From the NCBI GenBank assembly GCA_965203725.1, contig CBDBDH010000003.1, positions 248,001 to 312,000 on the forward strand: a stretch of 64,000 nt of DNA. The letters run 5' to 3'. This stretch comes from WTFY01 sp965203725. Lineage in GTDB: Bacteria > Pseudomonadota > Gammaproteobacteria > UBA4575. Each line of letters starts with the position of its first letter. The stretch's first letter is position 1. Under the pieces are notes generated by a model. The model had not been told where the DNA came from. It did not search any database and was given only the letters and a program-made list of their open reading frames with translations. Shown here in pieces: positions 32,977-41,114 of this stretch. Both the position numbers and the translations under genes were made by a program.

Positions 32977-34995
32977 TTACTCCTTTCTCGCCCCGAAGGC
33001 GCCGGCTACAGAGCCGTTGCTAAAGAGGGAATTGAACTCGCCGGCCATCGAACCCGGAGCCGTCGTGGCACTGGCAGGGTCATTAGTTGCCGGAGTCACT
33101 GGCGTCGGGCCGTAGAAAGTTCCTGAGATCGACCCATCAGAGTTATCACCGCTGCCGCCCCCCTTGGCCGTACCGGAGAAAGTGTTTGCACCCGTTGCAC
33201 GGGTGGCCTGCACAGCTACCGACCACGTGTTGGCCTCTCCCCCAGACAACATGAAGTTGTCGATCGTACCACTGACGGTGTTGAGCAAGTTCGGCGCGAC
33301 AGTTCCCGCTTCGACGGGTGTCGTTTCAGGGTTATCTCCCGTCTGAGCAAAATACGCAATCAACGCCACATCTGCCGTGAAGTGACCGGAAGTGGCTGAC
33401 ACTAGACCGCCGACCGAGTTCTTCTCTTCATTCACGTACACGCCCGTGGCTTTACCTTCGTACGACGCACTCCCTTCGACTGTGTCGACTTCGCTCCCCG
33501 TGGAAACCGCAAGCGACGAACCAGCAAAGGTCTCGACCTCGTTGTAGGTGACCGCACCGTCTCCATCGGTGGTCTTCTTGAGCCAGACGCCGTAGTGCAG
33601 GTAGTCGTAGTCCGGCTGATCGGAGGTCGCGCCCTCATCTGGAATGAAGACCCAACCAGCAGAGTTGCCAGTAACCATACCCTTGTCGTTGAAGGTTACG
33701 GTGCAAGTTGTAGTACCGGTGCAGCGATATGTACCCTCAGCCCCGTTATAGGTGCCGTCGTGCACAGCCTCATCCGTACCCGCGGTGGTCGCGTCGTTGA
33801 AGGTGTAGTTGAGAGTTCCACTCGTAGTGGAGCGCGCAAACATCAGGTTTGCATTCGCGGCTCCGGTATTGTCAGCGTCCACCGCGATAGCCAGAGCATT
33901 GTTAGTCTGGCCTTCTGCCTCAACAGCTGCTACGCCGGTGATGCCGTTGACGGTCAGTGCTTGAGGCCCCGGATCCGCCGGGACAGCTCCCGCCTGCCAC
34001 ATCGCGAACGCTACCCCTTTGGGCGCTTCAATGTCGGTGCTGACGATCACAACTTCTACCTCAACATTGCCTTCGTCATCAGCTTCCATCGTGCGAGTGT
34101 GCATGGTGCGCCCGCCACCTAAATCCTCAACCTGCGTGAACTTCGGATCATCATCGCCCGCAGCATTAGGGTCTGTAATTGTGACAGTCGTGCCATCACG
34201 GTCGCGCTCAATTTTCAACCCGTAGACATCATTACTTGTGTCACTGTCGGTATCAGTCACTTCGGTCCTGGCAGTTCCGCCGAGACCGGCATCCGTCATT
34301 TGCGCTGCCTCGGTCGCGATAACCTTCGTCTTCGTTTTTGCTGTTTCGGTCGCCGCAACAGCCTCTGCATTCATTTTTCGCTGATCAGCTTCATCGGAAA
34401 TCATGGCTGTAGCCATACCACCCATGGAAGTGGCCATACCGTCCTCATTGACGGTGATGACACAAGCGACTTCGGCTGTATCTGGACATGAGTATGTGGT
34501 ATCACCCCGGGTCATAGACTCACCAGGCTCTACCGTAAACGTTCCTGCATCTCCAAGATCGTCGTACCCTTCTGGAAGCCCACTTACATCAACCGTGTAC
34601 TCTTGCATCCTCAAGCCTGCCAGCCGCTCTTCTTCTTCAACATCGTCAGTCACCATGCTGCTAACCGCTACAGTCGCCTCACCGCCGGTTGATGTAATGT
34701 TGCCGTCATCAGTCTGGGCGACGACACAAGCCTCACCGCCGGAAGGACATGAAAAAGTGACGTACCCTATGGTCTCCATCTCGCCGGGTTCAATGGTGAC
34801 AGCTTCTGTGATACTGACCTCCGGGACCACATAATCGGAACTCGCAGGCAACGTGGGTTTCTCGGGTAACATGATCATGTGGACCGTCGGGGCCATCGGC
34901 GTTGGGGACGAGCTGCCTCCACCCCCGCCACACCCGGCAATAAGCAGGAAAAGTGAGGCCACCAGGACCAGCACAAATTTATCTGTTGATTTCAT
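32977..34995 (-). CDS. Large surface lipoprotein with transferrin-binding-like C-terminal beta-barrel
   Basis: A 672-residue protein with signal and lipobox LLIAG-C22 followed by a Gly/Ser linker (CGGGGGSSS). Residues ~60-105 and ~140-180 carry two copies of a Cys-containing motif: EPGE...SCP...ACVV...DG..TS.GG.AT. The middle is acidic and Ala/Thr-rich. The C-terminus (TFSGTAKGGG, GSISGTFYG, then VAGAFGARKE at the very end) resembles the eight-stranded barrel of TbpB/Slam-dependent lipoproteins, where a final FGA(K/R) is typical. I infer surface exposure; the ligand is unknown. Codon and base composition is lower in GC than the core genes, suggesting transfer. Confidence 0.75.
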   Translation of the reverse strand: MKSTDKFVLVLVASLFLLIAGCGGGGGSSSPTPMAPTVHMIMLPEKPTLPASSDYVVPEVSITEAVTIEPGEMETIGYVTFSCPSGGEACVVAQTDDGNITSTGGEATVAVSSMVTDDVEEEERLAGLRMQEYTVDVSGLPEGYDDLGDAGTFTVEPGESMTRGDTTYSCPDTAEVACVITVNEDGMATSMGGMATAMISDEADQRKMNAEAVAATETAKTKTKVIATEAAQMTDAGLGGTARTEVTDTDSDTSNDVYGLKIERDRDGTTVTITDPNAAGDDDPKFTQVEDLGGGRTMHTRTMEADDEGNVEVEVVIVSTDIEAPKGVAFAMWQAGAVPADPGPQALTVNGITGVAAVEAEGQTNNALAIAVDADNTGAANANLMFARSTTSGTLNYTFNDATTAGTDEAVHDGTYNGAEGTYRCTGTTTCTVTFNDKGMVTGNSAGWVFIPDEGATSDQPDYDYLHYGVWLKKTTDGDGAVTYNEVETFAGSSLAVSTGSEVDTVEGSASYEGKATGVYVNEEKNSVGGLVSATSGHFTADVALIAYFAQTGDNPETTPVEAGTVAPNLLNTVSGTIDNFMLSGGEANTWSVAVQATRATGANTFSGTAKGGGSGDNSDGSISGTFYGPTPVTPATNDPASATTAPGSMAGEFNSLFSNGSVAGAFGARKE

Positions 34996-35062
34996 AACAA
35001 TAGGTCTCCCGTTCATATTGATGAATGAATCTTGAGTTGGCTTTGGCCTTACTTTTATTCGC

Positions 35063-35088
35063 GATAACTATAAATATCGGGAGTAAAC
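35063..35088 (+). repeat. Recombinase-flanking repeat, copy 1
   Basis: GATAACTATAAATATCGGG followed by AGTAAAC. It shares the core TATCGGGAGTAAA with copy 3 at 36435 and a close match with copy 2 at 36250. It lies 37 bp upstream of the recombinase start. Confidence 0.6.
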
Positions 35089-35124
35089 TTCCAGGGCTTG
35101 TACTTGTGATATGGAGGTCCCCGC

Positions 35125-36111
35125 ATGCACCCCGCAGCCCGTCGAAGACTCGAGCCTGTCGCCCCCGAGGTCGCCCCCGATACGGGACTGGGCGAGCGCC
35201 TGTCCGCCTACCTGAAGGACGCCAGGGGGGCGTTCAGCGAGAACACCGAGCGTGCGGTGCGCTCGGACGTGGAGATCTTCATGGACTGGTGCGAGACGAG
35301 AGGGCTGAGTGCCCTGCCCGCCAGTACGCAGACCCTGGTGTCGTATATCGATGCCATGGCCCGGGTCCGGGCCCCGGCGACGGTGCGCCGCTACGTCTTC
35401 AGCATCGCCACCCTGCATCGGGCGGTCCAGTTGCAGGACCCGTTGAAGAGAACCCGGGTAAAACTGGCCCTGCAGCGCATGCACCGCAAGCGGGGCCGCC
35501 GCCAGGAACAGGTGCGCGGGCTCACCTGGCCCCTGCGGGAGCGCATGCTGCAGGCCTGCGGCGACCGGCTCATCGATGACCGCAACAAGGCGCTGCTGGC
35601 CGTGGCCTACGACACGCTGTTGCGAAGATCGGAGCTGGTGGCGCTGGAAGTCTCGGACTTACTGGTGGAGATGGACGGCTCGGGGACCTTGCTGGTGCGC
35701 CGGGGCAAGACCGATCCCACCGGGGAAGGCGCCCTGCTGTACCTGGCCCCGGACACCATCAAGTTACTACAAGTGTGGCTCACCCGCAGCGGGGTGGTGC
35801 GAGGAAGACTGTTCCGTTCCTTGCGCAAGGACGGCCAGCTCGGGCTGAAGCTCGATGACAGCCAGGTGCCGCGCATCTACAAGTCCATGGCCAGGGCGGC
35901 GGGTCTGGGGGGCGACGTGGTGGACGGCTTGTCCGGGCACAGCGCCCGGGTCGGGGCGGCCCAGGACATGATCGCCTGCGGCATCGAGCTGCCGGCCATC
36001 TTGCAGGCGGGGCGCTGGAAGAGCACGGCCATGGTGCACCGCTACGGGGAGCGGCTGCTGGCCAAGCGAAGCGGGGCCGCCCAGCTGGCCGAACTGCAGC
36101 ACCGGCGATGA
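35125..36111 (+). CDS. Tyrosine recombinase/integrase
   Basis: Enzyme of 328 residues with an N-terminal SAM-like core-binding domain (about 22-120) and a catalytic domain carrying R168 (LLRRSEL), K195 (RRGKTD), H272-S-A-R275 (GHSARV), W298 in the second-His position and nucleophile Y307 (MVHRYGE). The full active-site set is present and the frame is intact, so it is probably active. It is XerC/D-like in size but its chromosomal position beside related repeats and island debris suggests a mobile-element recombinase. GGAGG (35113-35117) precedes the ATG. It is divergent from the lipoprotein gene. Confidence 0.88.
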   Translation: MHPAARRRLEPVAPEVAPDTGLGERLSAYLKDARGAFSENTERAVRSDVEIFMDWCETRGLSALPASTQTLVSYIDAMARVRAPATVRRYVFSIATLHRAVQLQDPLKRTRVKLALQRMHRKRGRRQEQVRGLTWPLRERMLQACGDRLIDDRNKALLAVAYDTLLRRSELVALEVSDLLVEMDGSGTLLVRRGKTDPTGEGALLYLAPDTIKLLQVWLTRSGVVRGRLFRSLRKDGQLGLKLDDSQVPRIYKSMARAAGLGGDVVDGLSGHSARVGAAQDMIACGIELPAILQAGRWKSTAMVHRYGERLLAKRSGAAQLAELQHRR

Positions 36112-36249
36112 GCCGGAGACAATGTCGATGACTTGAGCGTAGTGGATCGCTGTAGTTGGCCGAGTGGATCGGGCGGGCAGGCATGTGCGTGCCCAGGGGG
36201 ATTGCTGTGCATGCATTCCGGGAGGAATCGCATGGCGGGACGTTTGATG

Positions 36250-36267
36250 TTATCAGGAGTAAAAACC
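36250..36267 (+). repeat. Recombinase-flanking repeat, copy 2 (partial)
   Basis: TTATCAGGAGTAAAAACC matches copies 1 and 3 over the TATC(A/G)GGAGTAAA core with one substitution, but lacks the palindromic left half. Confidence 0.5.
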
Positions 36268-36431
36268 GCACGGACCGGTCAGGGCGCCGGATGCCCGCCT
36301 GTGCCAGCACGAGCGGATTCGTCCCATTTTACTTCCATGGATTCAGGGAGTTATCATTAGACCGGCATGGGGTGGCTGCGGGCTGCGATGGCAGCCCTGG
36401 CGGAAAAACGATTCTGCTTTACAAATTAAAT

Positions 36432-36461
36432 CCCGATAGTTATAGCTATCGGGAGTAAAAC
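36432..36461 (+). repeat. Recombinase-flanking repeat, copy 3, with perfect palindrome
   Basis: Arms CCCGATAG (36432-36439) and CTATCGGG (36446-36453) around TTATAG form a perfect 8-bp inverted repeat, followed by AGTAAAAC. The right arm plus AGTAAA is the element shared with copies 1 and 2. Confidence 0.6.
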
Positions 36462-36716
36462 CTTTCCTTCAGCAAGCCCCGAGCAGGCAGGGAACTGCCT
36501 GTTTTGCCTACAGTTATGACTGCAAGCCGCGGAGAATGTTCCCGTGCGATGACGGACAGGGGCTCGAACCGGTTCCTGGGTCGATTTACTCATTATATAT
36601 AACTACAGAACATCCTCGCACAAGGCGTCGCCTCGGAGAATCCATCAACTGGTGGAGGGCCTGTTCATGAGGTTGCGCGCGGATACCGCACGGGGGAGAC
36701 CGTTTGATGCCATAGT

Positions 36717-36874
36717 ACTGTGGCGGAGAGTGAGGGATTTGAACCCCCGGACCCTTTCGAGTCAACGGTTTTCAAGATCGCCATATTCGACCGCTCTGCC
36801 ACCTCTCCGGTCAGATCAGGGAGAATACCTGAGTGGAACCAGAAACCACTACGCCGATGTTGTCTAATAAAGTA
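36717..36874. repeat. Left copy of ~158-bp direct repeat containing tRNA-Ser
   Basis: It matches 39039-39197 imperfectly across the whole tRNA and its 5' flank (GGGAGAATACCTGA, TGTCTAATAAAGTA). Because flanking DNA is included, this is more than an integrase attachment core. Confidence 0.8.
36721..36808 (-). tRNA. tRNA-Ser (anticodon TGA), degenerate second copy
   Basis: An 88-nt tRNA-Ser on the minus strand with loop CTTGAAA (anticodon TGA), long variable arm and encoded CCA. Compared with the copy at 39043 it has an A-C mismatch in the anticodon stem, a G-A mismatch at acceptor position 7-66 and a T-loop change. It is likely a pseudo-tRNA or poorly functional duplicate. Confidence 0.8.
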
Positions 36875-36945
36875 CGGTGATGGCTGTTGAGCATAGCTGT
36901 TGAACATAGAATTGCAACGCGCAACGTTTCGCGCGACAATTGTGC

Positions 36946-37221
36946 ATGAGGATTAGGCACAAGGGACTACGGGCGCTAGCCGAGCAGGACCAATCTGCTC
37001 GATTGCCCCCTGACCTCATAGACCGCCTTCGCCGAATCCTTACAGTTTTGGATGAGGCCCAATGGCCCCACGACATCAGTACACGGCCTGGCTACCGACT
37101 GCATCCGTTAAAAGGCAGTCGTACAGGCCAATGGAGCATCAGCGTGTCAGGCAACTGGCGCGTTGTCTTCAGATTCAAGAACAATGAGGCCGTGGATGTG
37201 GACCTTGTGGATTACCATTAG
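36946..37221 (+). CDS. higB: HigB-type mRNA interferase toxin
   Basis: The 91-residue RelE-superfamily protein begins MRIRHKGLRALAEQDQSARL and has LPPDLIDRLRRILTVLDEA, then HPLKGSRTGQWSISVSGNWRVVFRF, the classic HigB/plasmid-maintenance killer pattern. It cleaves mRNA on the ribosome until bound by HigA. The ATG at 36946 is preferred over the TTG two codons upstream. HigA follows 15 bp downstream, so the pair is an operon in toxin-first order. Confidence 0.9.
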   Translation: MRIRHKGLRALAEQDQSARLPPDLIDRLRRILTVLDEAQWPHDISTRPGYRLHPLKGSRTGQWSISVSGNWRVVFRFKNNEAVDVDLVDYH

Positions 37222-37236
37222 CTAAGGAGAAAAACC

Positions 37237-37494
37237 GTGACTATGATCAATCCTTGTCACCCAGGCGAGACACTGCGCGATGATCTTGTGGCGTCTGGCC
37301 TAACAGTCACTGACGCGGCGGCCAAACTCGGTTGCACTCGACAATCGCTGTCCCGCCTACTTAATGGCAAGGCAGGTATATCACCAACGATGGCACTTGC
37401 ATTAGAACGCATGGGCTGGAGCAACGCCGCTTACTGGATGCGACAGCAGGCTGCATACGAACTGGCACTAGAACGTAGCAGACAAGCTGCCTAA
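37237..37494 (+). CDS. higA: HigA-type antitoxin
   Basis: The 85-residue Xre-family protein NPCHPGETLRDDLVASGLTVTDAAAKLGCTRQSLSRLLNGKAGISPTMALALERMGW has the helix-turn-helix of HigA. It should neutralise HigB and repress the operon. GTG at 37237 has AAGGAG (37224-37229) 7 nt upstream, while the ATG at 37243 is 13 nt away, so GTG is chosen. Confidence 0.9.
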   Translation: MTMINPCHPGETLRDDLVASGLTVTDAAAKLGCTRQSLSRLLNGKAGISPTMALALERMGWSNAAYWMRQQAAYELALERSRQAA

Positions 37495-37523
37495 CACCAT
37501 AGATAGCCTTAGAGAGAAGGCCC

Positions 37524-37616
37524 ATGCCTCATGCAGTCATGGAGACGGCCTACGGACGTAGCGAACTATTTGGGAAGCGCTACGAATTGATGGGCTATTA
37601 CGTGCAGGGTATCTGA
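37524..37616 (+). pseudogene. C-terminal remnant of a P4-like integrase
   Basis: A 30-codon frame reads VMETAYGRSELFGKRYELMGYYVQG. It resembles the extreme C-terminus of P4-type integrases (AYxRxxxxxxRxxLMxxWxxY). Nothing upstream continues it, since higA ends 30 bp before. It suggests that an integrase once belonged to this tRNA-Ser island. Confidence 0.4.
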
Positions 37617-37651
37617 TCGCATAACCTGAACACACAAGGAGGGTCGGTCCA

Positions 37652-38611
37652 GTGATTTACGAGGATGGGGTACACGGCTTGCAAGCTATTTTATTCCCGG
37701 TCGACGAAGTGGACGTATATGCTGAAACTGAACCGGGACGGACAGAGAAGATTCCTCGCAAGAAGGCGCTCGTCAATGCGGATACACGCCGGGTTCTTGT
37801 GGTGGTAAACCGTACATACAATGTAGTCCTGAACCGCGACGCACTACGTCTGGCAAAGAAATGCTGTATTGCAGCCTTTCCGAATACCGCGCCGGCCAAC
37901 TGGCACGTATCCAGCGTGGAAGCACCGAAGTCTGGCGGTCACTGTCACATCGATCTCGCGCACAAAGGTGAGTCTCCTCTGTACGACTGGACTTTCTCGC
38001 GCGCTGCGCAGGACCGATATGACCCTTTTGTCCGTGTCACCAATAGCTACAATGGCACGCGCCGCTTCTCAATCCATTTCGGTATGATGCGCTTTAAGTG
38101 CACGAATGGCATGGTTTTCTGGGACACGTCTGTGAAGCTGTCCTTCACCCATGACGAGCCGGAAATCGAGCGGCAAATTGAGCGGGTAATCGATGAAGCG
38201 AAGTTCAGAGCAGCGATCGATCGACATCGCAGTCAATCTGACTGTCTGAACGAGCTTGCAATTCCAACATGCCATTTTCGTCCTATTGTGCTGTCCGTCC
38301 TTCGCATTCACAAACCCAAGGATTTGCCAAAAGACCGGGAGACTGACTGGAAGTGGCTGGAGAAGCGCATCGACGCCATCATCGACAAATACGTAGGGGA
38401 ATTTGGTGCAACCGGTGCAGCGCTCCTGAACGCATTGACAGACATTGCAACCCGCCCACCGAAAGATGAAGGACGGTACAGTTTTATTCGCCGCGAGCGT
38501 CACAAACTCCAGCAACTGACTGGCACTTGGTTGGCATCTATTACTGCAGAAATAGGACTAAGTAGTTTCGATTTAGAGACATACCTAGCGGATCACTTGC
38601 TCCGCCCCTGA
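37652..38611 (+). CDS. DUF932 (phage/plasmid-like) protein
   Basis: The 319-residue protein has the DUF932 pattern: RVLVVVNRTYNVVLNRDAL, then DPFVRVTNSYNGTRRFSIHFGMMRFKCTNGMVFWD. DUF932 proteins are found on plasmids, phages and islands, with no established biochemical function. It is preceded by AGGAGGG about 10 nt upstream. The gene is less GC-rich than core neighbours and is the main cargo of the tRNA-Ser island next to HigBA. The C-terminal half (KDEGRYSFIRRERHKLQQLTGTW) is less typical. Confidence 0.8.
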   Translation: MIYEDGVHGLQAILFPVDEVDVYAETEPGRTEKIPRKKALVNADTRRVLVVVNRTYNVVLNRDALRLAKKCCIAAFPNTAPANWHVSSVEAPKSGGHCHIDLAHKGESPLYDWTFSRAAQDRYDPFVRVTNSYNGTRRFSIHFGMMRFKCTNGMVFWDTSVKLSFTHDEPEIERQIERVIDEAKFRAAIDRHRSQSDCLNELAIPTCHFRPIVLSVLRIHKPKDLPKDRETDWKWLEKRIDAIIDKYVGEFGATGAALLNALTDIATRPPKDEGRYSFIRRERHKLQQLTGTWLASITAEIGLSSFDLETYLADHLLRP

Positions 38612-39042
38612 AATATACTTTCGGATGAAGGCGACATTTGGACGGAAAGATTTTCTAGCTCAGAATAATATCTCTAAAAGTCGTTGATAGCTTGTATTAA
38701 AGAATCTCGACATGTTAGACGATAGCTTGACCGCGGCAGCCAGCTTGGAGAAGCAATTTCATGAGGTCAAGTGGGAAAAGAGGTCTTCTAGACCAAATCC
38801 GACATCCCAGATCGTACTGTCGACACAGATGCGAGGGGAGCCGGAGCCTAGCTCCAAGCGAAGTCCGGCAGTATGTTTGATTGAGACGGTATTGCGCAAG
38901 TTCTCGAAATTATCTAGTTGTTCGCAGATGTCCTTAAGCTGCCCACCAATTCCGTCCACAAACCCCATACATTTGCGGACGGTTTCGATTGTCGGTTCCT
39001 CGTCAGGGCCAAGTGGCACGATGCAAAGGACCCTGTTTACTG
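38612..39042. other. Right end of the tRNA-Ser island; possible gene fragment
   Basis: No complete ORF is supported. On the minus strand, about 39030 down to 38760 reads as protein-like sequence (VPLGPDEEPTIETVRKC, GFVDGIGGQLKDICEQL, VDSTIWDVGFGLEDL) but has no plausible start: upstream it runs into tRNA-Ser. It may be the remains of a gene cut by the duplication or integration. I do not recognise a family. Confidence 0.35.
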
Positions 39043-39197
39043 TGGCGGAGAGGGAGGGATTCGAACCCCCGGACCCTTTCGAGTCAACGGTTTTCAAGAC
39101 CGCCGCATTCGACCGCTCTGCCACCTCTCCGGTCAGGTCAGGGAGAATACCTGAATGATACCGGGAACTGCCAGTGCCGATACTGTCTAATAAAGTA
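39039..39197. repeat. Right copy of ~158-bp direct repeat containing tRNA-Ser
   Basis: Imperfect counterpart of 36717-36874, carrying the better-paired tRNA-Ser copy. Confidence 0.8.
39043..39130 (-). tRNA. serT: tRNA-Ser (anticodon TGA)
   Basis: An 88-nt class II tRNA on the minus strand. The 5' acceptor GGAGAGG pairs fully with CCTCTCC, followed by G and encoded CCA. The anticodon arm is GCGGT-CTTGAAA-ACCGT (TGA), with a long variable arm and T-loop TTCGAAT. This is the intact copy of the pair. Confidence 0.96.
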
Positions 39198-39278
39198 GCA
39201 AAGATGACTTGAATTCGCCCGGAAAACCATTATGTTAGTAACATCAAGCATTTATTTTATTCTGGAGAACCCACAGAT

Positions 39279-39950
39279 ATGAACGATCCAAGACTGCAAA
39301 TGAGTAGTGTGAGCCAGGCTAGTGTCCTAGCCACCAACAAGGTGCTGCGCAATACCTATGCACTTCTTTCGGTTACCCTGATTTTCAGTGCGCTGATGGC
39401 CGCCTTGTCGACGGTCCTGCACGTCGGTCACGGCACCAGTCTGATCTGTTCCTTTGCCGCCCTTGCGTTGATCTGGTTCGTGCTGCCCCGTACCGCTGAA
39501 TCCGCAGCCGGTATCGGCGTCGTCTTCGCCTTCACGGGCCTGCTGGGCTTCGGGCTCGGGCCGGTCCTGAACTTCTACCTCAATATGACACATGGCGCCC
39601 AGGCGATTGCGACATCCATGGGGGGCACGGCGGTCGTGTTCGTCGGACTGTCGGCGTATGCCCTGACCACGCAACGCGATTTCAGCTTTTTGGGAGGATT
39701 CCTGTTCGCCGGGCTGATGGTGGTGCTGCTGGCAGCACTGGCGGGAATTTTCCTCAACATGCCAGGCCTGTGGCTGGCCATCAATGCCGCGGTCATCCTG
39801 GTCTTCAGTGGCTTCATCCTGTTTGATACGAGCCGTATCATCCACGGCGGGGTCACCAACTACATCATTGCCACGACCTCGATCTACCTCAGCATATACA
39901 ACATCTTCATTTCCCTGTTGCATTTGCTGGGAGCCGCAGGCAACGACTGA
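39279..39950 (+). CDS. Bax inhibitor-1/YccA family membrane protein
   Basis: A 223-residue protein with seven hydrophobic helices and a short hydrophilic N-terminus (SVLATNKVLRNTYALLSVTLIFSALMA) typical of YccA. It ends ...FILFDTSRIIHGGVTNYI, including the conserved FDTSRI. In E. coli YccA binds and inhibits FtsH. The family includes pH-gated calcium leak channels, with a di-Asp sensor; an Asp in FDTS is present. GGAG lies 10 nt before the ATG. The next gene is a small membrane protein 12 bp away. Confidence 0.9.
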   Translation: MNDPRLQMSSVSQASVLATNKVLRNTYALLSVTLIFSALMAALSTVLHVGHGTSLICSFAALALIWFVLPRTAESAAGIGVVFAFTGLLGFGLGPVLNFYLNMTHGAQAIATSMGGTAVVFVGLSAYALTTQRDFSFLGGFLFAGLMVVLLAALAGIFLNMPGLWLAINAAVILVFSGFILFDTSRIIHGGVTNYIIATTSIYLSIYNIFISLLHLLGAAGND

Positions 39951-39962
39951 ACCGGGCCGTCG

Positions 39963-40148
39963 ATGGACTGGATGAAGTTTGCCTACGCGGCGCTGATCGT
40001 CGCTTTGCTGATCTTCATCTTTCCCGCGGCAAAATACTGGCTGAAGAACAGCCCGAAGGCCGAGCGCGGCGACTGGCAGGCATTCCTGCTGCCGATCAGC
40101 CTGGTGGTACTGTTCGTGGTCGGCCTGATGTGGATCGTAGGCCAGTAG
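39963..40148 (+). CDS. Small two-helix membrane protein (conserved hypothetical type)
   Basis: The 61-residue protein has FAYAALIVALLIFIFPAAKYW and FLLPISLVVLFVVGLMWIVG as membrane segments, with a charged loop KNSPKAERGDW between. It follows the YccA-like gene closely and probably shares its transcript. No function is known. Confidence 0.65.
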   Translation: MDWMKFAYAALIVALLIFIFPAAKYWLKNSPKAERGDWQAFLLPISLVVLFVVGLMWIVGQ

Positions 40149-40182
40149 GACTCAGAATCCTGGCCCAAGGGGCTGGACGGCC

Positions 40183-40665
40183 CTAATCCCTGAAATTGTC
40201 AAACTGCACGGGGATGCCAAGCCCGGCGTCCCTGAGCAGGTTCATCACCTTCTGCAGATCATCCCGCTTTTTCCCGGAAACGCGCAGCTTGTCTCCCTGG
40301 ATGGCGGTCTGGACCTTGATCTTGGAATCCTTGATGATCTTGACCATCTTTTTTGCGATGGCCTGGTCAATCCCCTGCCGTACTGCCACGACCTGTCTCG
40401 CCCGCAGGTTCGCCTCCTCCACCTGGCCTCTTTCCAGACAGCCCACATCGATCCGGCGCTTGGCCATTTTCTGGATGAGAATGTCATAGATCTGGTCGAT
40501 CTGGAATTCGGACTGCGCCTCGATGCGCAAGGCAGAATCTTCCTGGGCAACCTTTGCATCCGAGCCCCTGAAGTCATACCGGTTGGAGATTTCCCGGTTG
40601 ACCTGGTCCAGTGCATTGGTCAGCTCGTGAGCATCCACTTCCGATACGGCATCAAATGAAGGCAT
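40183..40665 (-). CDS. yajQ: YajQ family nucleotide-binding protein
   Basis: The 160-residue protein starts MPSFDAVSEVDAHELTNALDQVNREISNRYDFRG, the diagnostic YajQ opening, and ends with RDAGLGIPVQFDNFRD. It has two ferredoxin-like halves. Xanthomonas and Pseudomonas YajQ proteins bind cyclic di-GMP and alter transcription; others are known as viral-helper or nucleotide-binding proteins. AGGAGA precedes the ATG. It is convergent with the small membrane gene. Confidence 0.94.
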   Translation of the reverse strand: MPSFDAVSEVDAHELTNALDQVNREISNRYDFRGSDAKVAQEDSALRIEAQSEFQIDQIYDILIQKMAKRRIDVGCLERGQVEEANLRARQVVAVRQGIDQAIAKKMVKIIKDSKIKVQTAIQGDKLRVSGKKRDDLQKVMNLLRDAGLGIPVQFDNFRD

Positions 40666-40714
40666 AATTCGTGTTCTCCTGTCTTGGCAGCTTGAAAGCA
40701 GCTAACATCATACT

Positions 40715-41089
40715 ATGTCCAGACTGGCGATCCTCCTCGGTTCAGGCAATGCCGCACTCGCAATTGCACTGAGCGCCTTTGCTGCCCACGCTCTGCGCCC
40801 TGCCTGGCCGGAGCACCGGTATTCGATTTTTCAGATTGCGGTGGATTATCACCTGTACCATGCGCTAGGCCTAGTGGTGGTCGGCATCCTGCTTGCCCAG
40901 CACGCAGACCGGGGGCTGCTCAAGGCAGCCGCCGCAGTCATGCTCGCCGGAATGGTCCTCTTTTGCGGCAGTCTCTATGTTCTGAGTCTGACAGAGCTTG
41001 CCTGGTCAGGCAGGATCACTCCGTTTGGCGGGGTCGCGTTCATCGCCTCATGGGGCCTGGTGATGATGGCCTACTTCAGAAAAAACTGA
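40715..41089 (+). CDS. DUF423 family membrane protein (YgdD-like)
   Basis: A 124-residue protein with four hydrophobic helices and the DUF423 sequence ALSAFAAHALRP near the start, YHLYHALGLVVVG and GGVAFIASWGLVMMAYF. The family is widespread and of unknown role. It is divergent from yajQ across 50 bp. Confidence 0.85.
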   Translation: MSRLAILLGSGNAALAIALSAFAAHALRPAWPEHRYSIFQIAVDYHLYHALGLVVVGILLAQHADRGLLKAAAAVMLAGMVLFCGSLYVLSLTELAWSGRITPFGGVAFIASWGLVMMAYFRKN

Positions 41090-41114
41090 TTACGAGCGGT
41101 GCTGCGGGATAGCG

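Larger units (their letters stand above)
36112..36720. other. About 600-bp non-coding region after the recombinase
   Basis: I see no convincing ORF. It holds repeat copies 2 (36250-36267) and 3 (36435-36461), an AT-rich patch near 36590-36605 and the left junction of the tRNA-Ser duplication at 36717. Confidence 0.5.

Noticed and set aside
36652..36867. ORF overlapping the left tRNA-Ser
   Set aside because: Most of the frame reads through a tRNA gene; the translation has no protein-like pattern.
38759..39124. ORF on the minus strand overlapping the right tRNA-Ser
   Set aside because: The first 27 codons are the tRNA itself. The remainder is protein-like but has no start codon, so I kept it only as a possible fragment.
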